DNA from: Colletes latitarsis
Taxonomy: Eukaryota > Arthropoda > Insecta > Hymenoptera > Colletidae
Length of the DNA: 64,000 nucleotides
Direction of reading: 5' to 3'
NCBI RefSeq assembly: GCF_051014445.1
Contig: NC_135137.1
Coordinates: 27,591,501-27,655,500 of the forward strand
Both the position numbers and the translations under genes were made by a program. Positions 59,974-64,000 of this stretch are shown in pieces. The notes under the pieces are model-generated. The model did not search any database. It was not told the origin of the DNA and saw only the letters and a list, made by a program, of their open reading frames with translations. Each line of letters begins with the position of its first letter. The stretch's first letter is position 1.

Positions 59974-61804
59974 GTAGTTCACGAGAAATCCATTTTTCCA
60001 TCTTTTTAACTCTCCAAGTCGATAAGTGACGCTTCAATGATCGATCTAAAGCTTCGTAACAATCTCTCGAGTCGATTTACTAGAGTCAGCTTCTACGACG
60101 GTTTTTAGAATTTTATTATCAAGACATCTTCGATGGCCTCTGCTTTAATTTTATGGAACATTTAAATCGCCTGCTCGAAATTTCGCAAATCATTACTAAA
60201 CAGTACATTTAAAAGTCCAGAAATGAACGCTCAAAGTATTAATTAATTACTACAGAATGTAAACACGTACAGTATGAGAAGATGATTTTATATATTGAAA
60301 ATGCTCTCCATATTAACGATACAGATCGAGTAAATGATATCTAATGAAAACGATAACGCATAGAATTGTCTAGTTTTACAAAGAAACAAGCTTGATCTTC
60401 TTTATCGACTGAAATTCTAGCTATTTCATATAAAATAATTTTCATATTTCTATTTCACATAAAATAACTAGAATTTCTGCGTGTAGCGGTCGAAAGAGTA
60501 AAGAAAAAATTCATCCATTTAACATAATCACAACGACGTAACTAGATTTATGTTAACTGGATATATTTTATTTACTTCCACCAGTACATGCACGCGAACT
60601 TCTGGGTCAGTTAAATCTTTTTTTTTTTAAATTATTCGATAGGAACATTAATCACTGCGTTCTAATACTATTAACAATCAACGTGCATCATTCTTTTCTA
60701 AATAAAATGTTCACTTTTGTAGATAACACTTGCAGATTCTGACTATAATCGTTTCACTCCCAAAATAGGAAGAGAAATGTACCATCTTGATAAACGAAGA
60801 TTTCAGTTTCATTTCAAATGTTTACTTCTTATCGATTTAAGGGAAGGCGTAGAAGTAATCAATTATTATTTTTTCCTTACGGGGCGGTAAGCATTCGAGG
60901 ACGTGAATTGGGTTAAGCAGTGTTTAGCCGACGAATCGGGGAAAGTCAGTTAACGCAGGGAAGTAACGGTGAAGCTGTAAAGCTGCAAAAAGCTTTACGA
61001 AGGGAATCGGGTTTCAATTTGCAAATGAAATCAGTGGCCGTTGTAATTTGAGTTGGGAAAAATTTGTTCGAACGAAAAACGAGCACTGTTTAATGAGATT
61101 TTCTCGCGGTTTTTATAATAATTATATTTATCTATCTCGTTCCAACGTTTCGCTCGATTCACAATATTGCACTATAAGAAAAAACCTGAGCTTTATAACT
61201 GACTGCAGAAATATTAATATATCCCTATAAATGCAAGGAATTATTAAAAACGTTAATTTCACAATTAATGAATGAAAAATTTCGCGTTTACATGAAATTA
61301 AAGAAAAAAAAATAGAGACGTTCCATTATGTAATTATGTACTTATATCATCTACTAATTTATCTTTAAATGTTATACTAATGAACTGTATATAAAATCAA
61401 AGAAACTCATTTAACATGAGACATCATCTTCGAATTTGAATCGAATTAATATTAACGCTACGAAATGGCCACGAGAATTCCCATCCTATTTTCGAGATAC
61501 TTGCTATGCATACAAGCAACCATTCTCTCGTGGCAGACCATCTAGAGCAATTTCAAATTCCTTGATTGGTTTTATTGGATGTTCCAAGTAACGAACTAGA
61601 ACACTGAAATGCATGTGTTTGTGAATTGTGAATAGAGACGAGCGAAATTCCTATCTAGTTCGAAATTACGAACAAGAGATAATCAACTGTTAATCCGTTA
61701 CTCGTCAGATATAAATAAAAATTTCAATTGTATTACATATTATGTCGAGTATTATGGTTTTAAAGTTGATATCCTTCGATTACTTTACTTTACAATTTCA
61801 ATAA
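59974..61804. other. stretch without recognised gene
   Basis: AT-rich with a GC-richer segment at 60880-61060. 60409-60477 contains an inverted pair (GAAATTCTAGCTATTTCATA and its complement), which could fold as a hairpin. No exon recognised. Confidence 0.4.
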
Positions 61805-62720
61805 GTGGTATAGGTGGTTCAATGTAGGGGCCAAGAATTAATTTGTAGAACTAATAGAATGAAATATTTTGCAATAAAGGGATAACAATTTAATTGGTCG
61901 AATAAACGTCATGAATAATTTGCTACTAGGTCTCGTTATTTATCATTTGAATAAGATCTTTCTGTGACTGTAAATATGGACCAAAGGAAGTATAATTTGT
62001 AGATTTAATAGAATGAAATATATTGTAACAGAGGGATAACAATTTAATTGGTCGAATAAACGTCATGAATAATTTGCTACTAGGTCTCGTTATTTATCAT
62101 TTGAATAAGATCTTTTTGTGACTGTAAATGTGGACCAAAGGAAGTATAATTTGTAGATCCAATAGAATAAAATATTTTGCAACAGATGAATAACAATTTA
62201 ACTGATCGAATAAGCGCCACGAATAATTTGCCACTAGGTTTCGTTATTTATCATTTGAATAAGATTTTTCTGTGACTGTAAATATGGACCAAAGGAAGTA
62301 TAATTTGTAGATTTAATAGAATGAAATATATTGCAACAGAGGGATAACAATTTAGCTGATCGAATAAACATCATGAATAATTTACTACTGAGTCTCGTTA
62401 TTTATCATTTGAATAAAATTTTTTTGTGATTGTAAATATGGACCAAAGGAAGTATAATTTATAGACCTAATAGACTAAAATATTTTGCAACAGATGGATA
62501 ACAATTTAGCTGATCGAATAAACATCATGAATAATTTGCTACTAGGTCTCGTTATTTATCATTTGAATAAGATCTTTCTGTGACTGTAAATGTGGACCAA
62601 AGGAAGTATAATTTGTAGATCCAATAGAATAAAATATTTTGCAACAGACGGATAACAATTAACTGATCATTTGAATAAAATTTTTCTATGGCTGTGAATA
62701 TGAACCAAAGGAAATGATTG
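61805..62720. repeat. 153-bp tandem repeat, about 5.6 copies
   Basis: TGGACCAAAGGAAGTATAAT recurs at 61978, 62131, 62285, 62439 and 62592 (spacing 153-154), with a partial copy at each end. The last spacing is cut to about 109 by a deletion. Each unit holds GATAACAATTTA, GAATAAACGTCATGAATAAT and TTATCATTTGAATAAGATCT. Copies are highly similar, so the array is relatively young. Confidence 0.97.
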
Positions 62721-63663
62721 CACCAGTGGTGTCAAAAAGTATAATAAAAGCGTGAAAATAGTGGTTAAAGGTTTCGAACATTCAGCCAGTGAGACTCGTT
62801 ACTTCGGATGACATCCTGCGTTTGCAGATCCCGATGCTCGAGAACCGTGTTAATGGTAGAATGATCACACGACTCTTCGAGAGCGCTTGGCTTCCATCAG
62901 TAAAGTACAGCTTCCAATTAGTTCTGTTTAATTAATTTTCGCAGACTTCCGATTACTAGCTGGCACGGACGTTGAATTATTCACAGAGAGTTCTCGCGAA
63001 AGTGAGGAAATATCGAGGAACACTCTGTATTGCCTCGACGTTCGTGTTTGCGTCGATGAAACACAAATAACATTGTTCCTTTATACGGGAACGGTGAATC
63101 CACGTCCATCGTTCCACTTTTGAAAACGGCATTTTCGATCGGCTAGTTTTTACTGGCACTATTCTCTGCGGATTGCTGGCTGCGGAATTTACTTTCGGAA
63201 AGTTTATTCGTCGCGTTTGTTAAAAATATACGATCCATAGCTGTCGAGCTTTATAGCCACTGTGGTTGGAAAATGTAGGACGAAAACGTGGAAACTATTT
63301 TCTTCGTTGAACGTTTATTTGAATTTATTTAACTGTTTTTCGTTTGAATTTGCCTCCTTTTTTGGTAGATATTGAACATTGCCAATAGCGAATTGGAAGA
63401 AAATTGGTAAAAGATATTCGCGTCGTGTTTGGTCGGTTTTTATGTAATAATTACAAAGGTTCAGGTAGAAATCCCAAATTTTACAAGTTAATAGAAAAGT
63501 CAAATAGTAAATAAAAATTTTATCGTTCAATCGAAAAGTATTCTACAAGGAACGTGATTTGTTTTTCTCGATTCTGAAAATGATTTCATCCACATTTGTA
63601 CTTGATTAAAAATAGTTAAAAATGCTTATAGATCATGTTTGCATGAAAACAAAAAACATTATA
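62721..63663. other. stretch without recognised gene
   Basis: 62760-63250 is GC-richer; short frames on the minus strand (60-71 codons) are unassigned. The rest is AT-rich. Confidence 0.4.
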
Positions 63664-64000
63664 CAAAGTGTTCGGCCACTCCTGGGAAAAATTTCCTGGC
63701 GAAAATCAAGAATATCAATTTGTTGATTAAGGCTTCGCTAAAAAGTTATTAAAAAATTAAATTAAAAAATTTCAAATTGTTCTAAAAAAAATATTTTTGA
63801 TTGTAGGGGTCAATTTCAATCATTTTTCGTGAATACACATACCCCCGAAATCCTACGCATTTTCGAGAAAAAAATTCATTACTGAAAATATAATGTCTGA
63901 CCATAACTGTCTGTTACCCTGAAAATTGAAAAGTTTCAAATCATTCTGAAAAAATTATTTTCGATTGCGGGGGTCAATTTCAATCATTTTTGGTGAATAC
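63664..64000 (-). mobile_element. mariner-like miniature element, copy 10 (runs off the window)
   Basis: Starts CAAAGTGTTCGGCCACTCCT after TA (63662-63663) and proceeds in the same block order as copies 4 and 7 (AAAAGTTATTAAAAAATTAA, the GGTCAATTTCAATCATTTTT box, ACCCCCGAAATCCTACGCAT). The window ends inside it. Confidence 0.9.

Noticed and set aside
1..64000. tRNA genes, rRNA, known microRNAs, CRISPR arrays and bacterial operons.
   Set aside because: I looked for tRNA B-box sequences and familiar microRNA seeds and saw none. Regular arrays present are simple tandem repeats without spacers. The absence is by eye only; a covariance-model search would settle it.

Overview
ORGANISM. This is an AT-rich nuclear window from an animal. 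It has spliced genes with short introns, AATAAA poly(A) signals, an arthropod-type TCAGT initiator candidate and many small DNA transposons of TA- and TTAA-target types, plus a jockey-type retroelement remnant. An igloo-like terminal exon and a compact U11/U12-20K (ZMAT5) gene point to an insect. The repeat content suggests a bee or other aculeate hymenopteran, but that is inference. There is no prokaryotic operon, tRNA, rRNA or CRISPR array that I can see. GENES. Only two protein-coding genes are well supported. A complete three-exon ZMAT5 gene lies at 38174-38887 on the minus strand: 167 codons, a U1-type C2H2 finger, a CCCH finger and consensus splice sites. The last coding exon of an igloo/neurogranin-like calmodulin-binding IQ protein lies at 49620-49769 on the minus strand; the rest of that gene should be at higher coordinates. 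Weaker candidates are a non-coding first exon at 37502-37705 (-), a possible beta-propeller exon at 59833-59973 (+) and a 65-codon ORF at 52967-53161 (+). LAYOUT. 1-4938: AT-rich DNA, a polypurine tract and one truncated mariner-like element. 4939-11592: a large inverted duplication with arms of about 1.9 kb; the left arm carries a mariner-like insertion and the right arm keeps the matching empty site. 11593-23236: four mariner-like elements among featureless DNA. 23237-26550: a second inverted duplication with TTAA-flanked piggyBac-like miniature elements and, just outside it, a broken transposase. 26551-37500: hairpin elements, tandem repeats, a dead jockey-like reverse transcriptase and another mariner-like element. 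37502-38887: a candidate promoter and ZMAT5. 39169-45963: a small TA element and a hAT-like element. 48419-49769: diverged minisatellite and igloo exon. 50164-52738: a Tc1-like element holding a mariner-like fragment and a piggyBac-like element, which itself holds a 211-bp tandem array. 54656-64000: further tandem arrays (24, 140 and 153 bp), a TTAA miniature element and two more mariner-like elements. HOW IT FITS. The two genes act in unrelated processes (minor spliceosome; calmodulin buffering at membranes). Most of the identifiable sequence is non-autonomous DNA transposons, several nested, so relative insertion order can be read in places. Nothing here amounts to a new multi-gene system. 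The most informative structures are the inverted duplication with its occupied and empty insertion site, and the variable-length mariner-like family.
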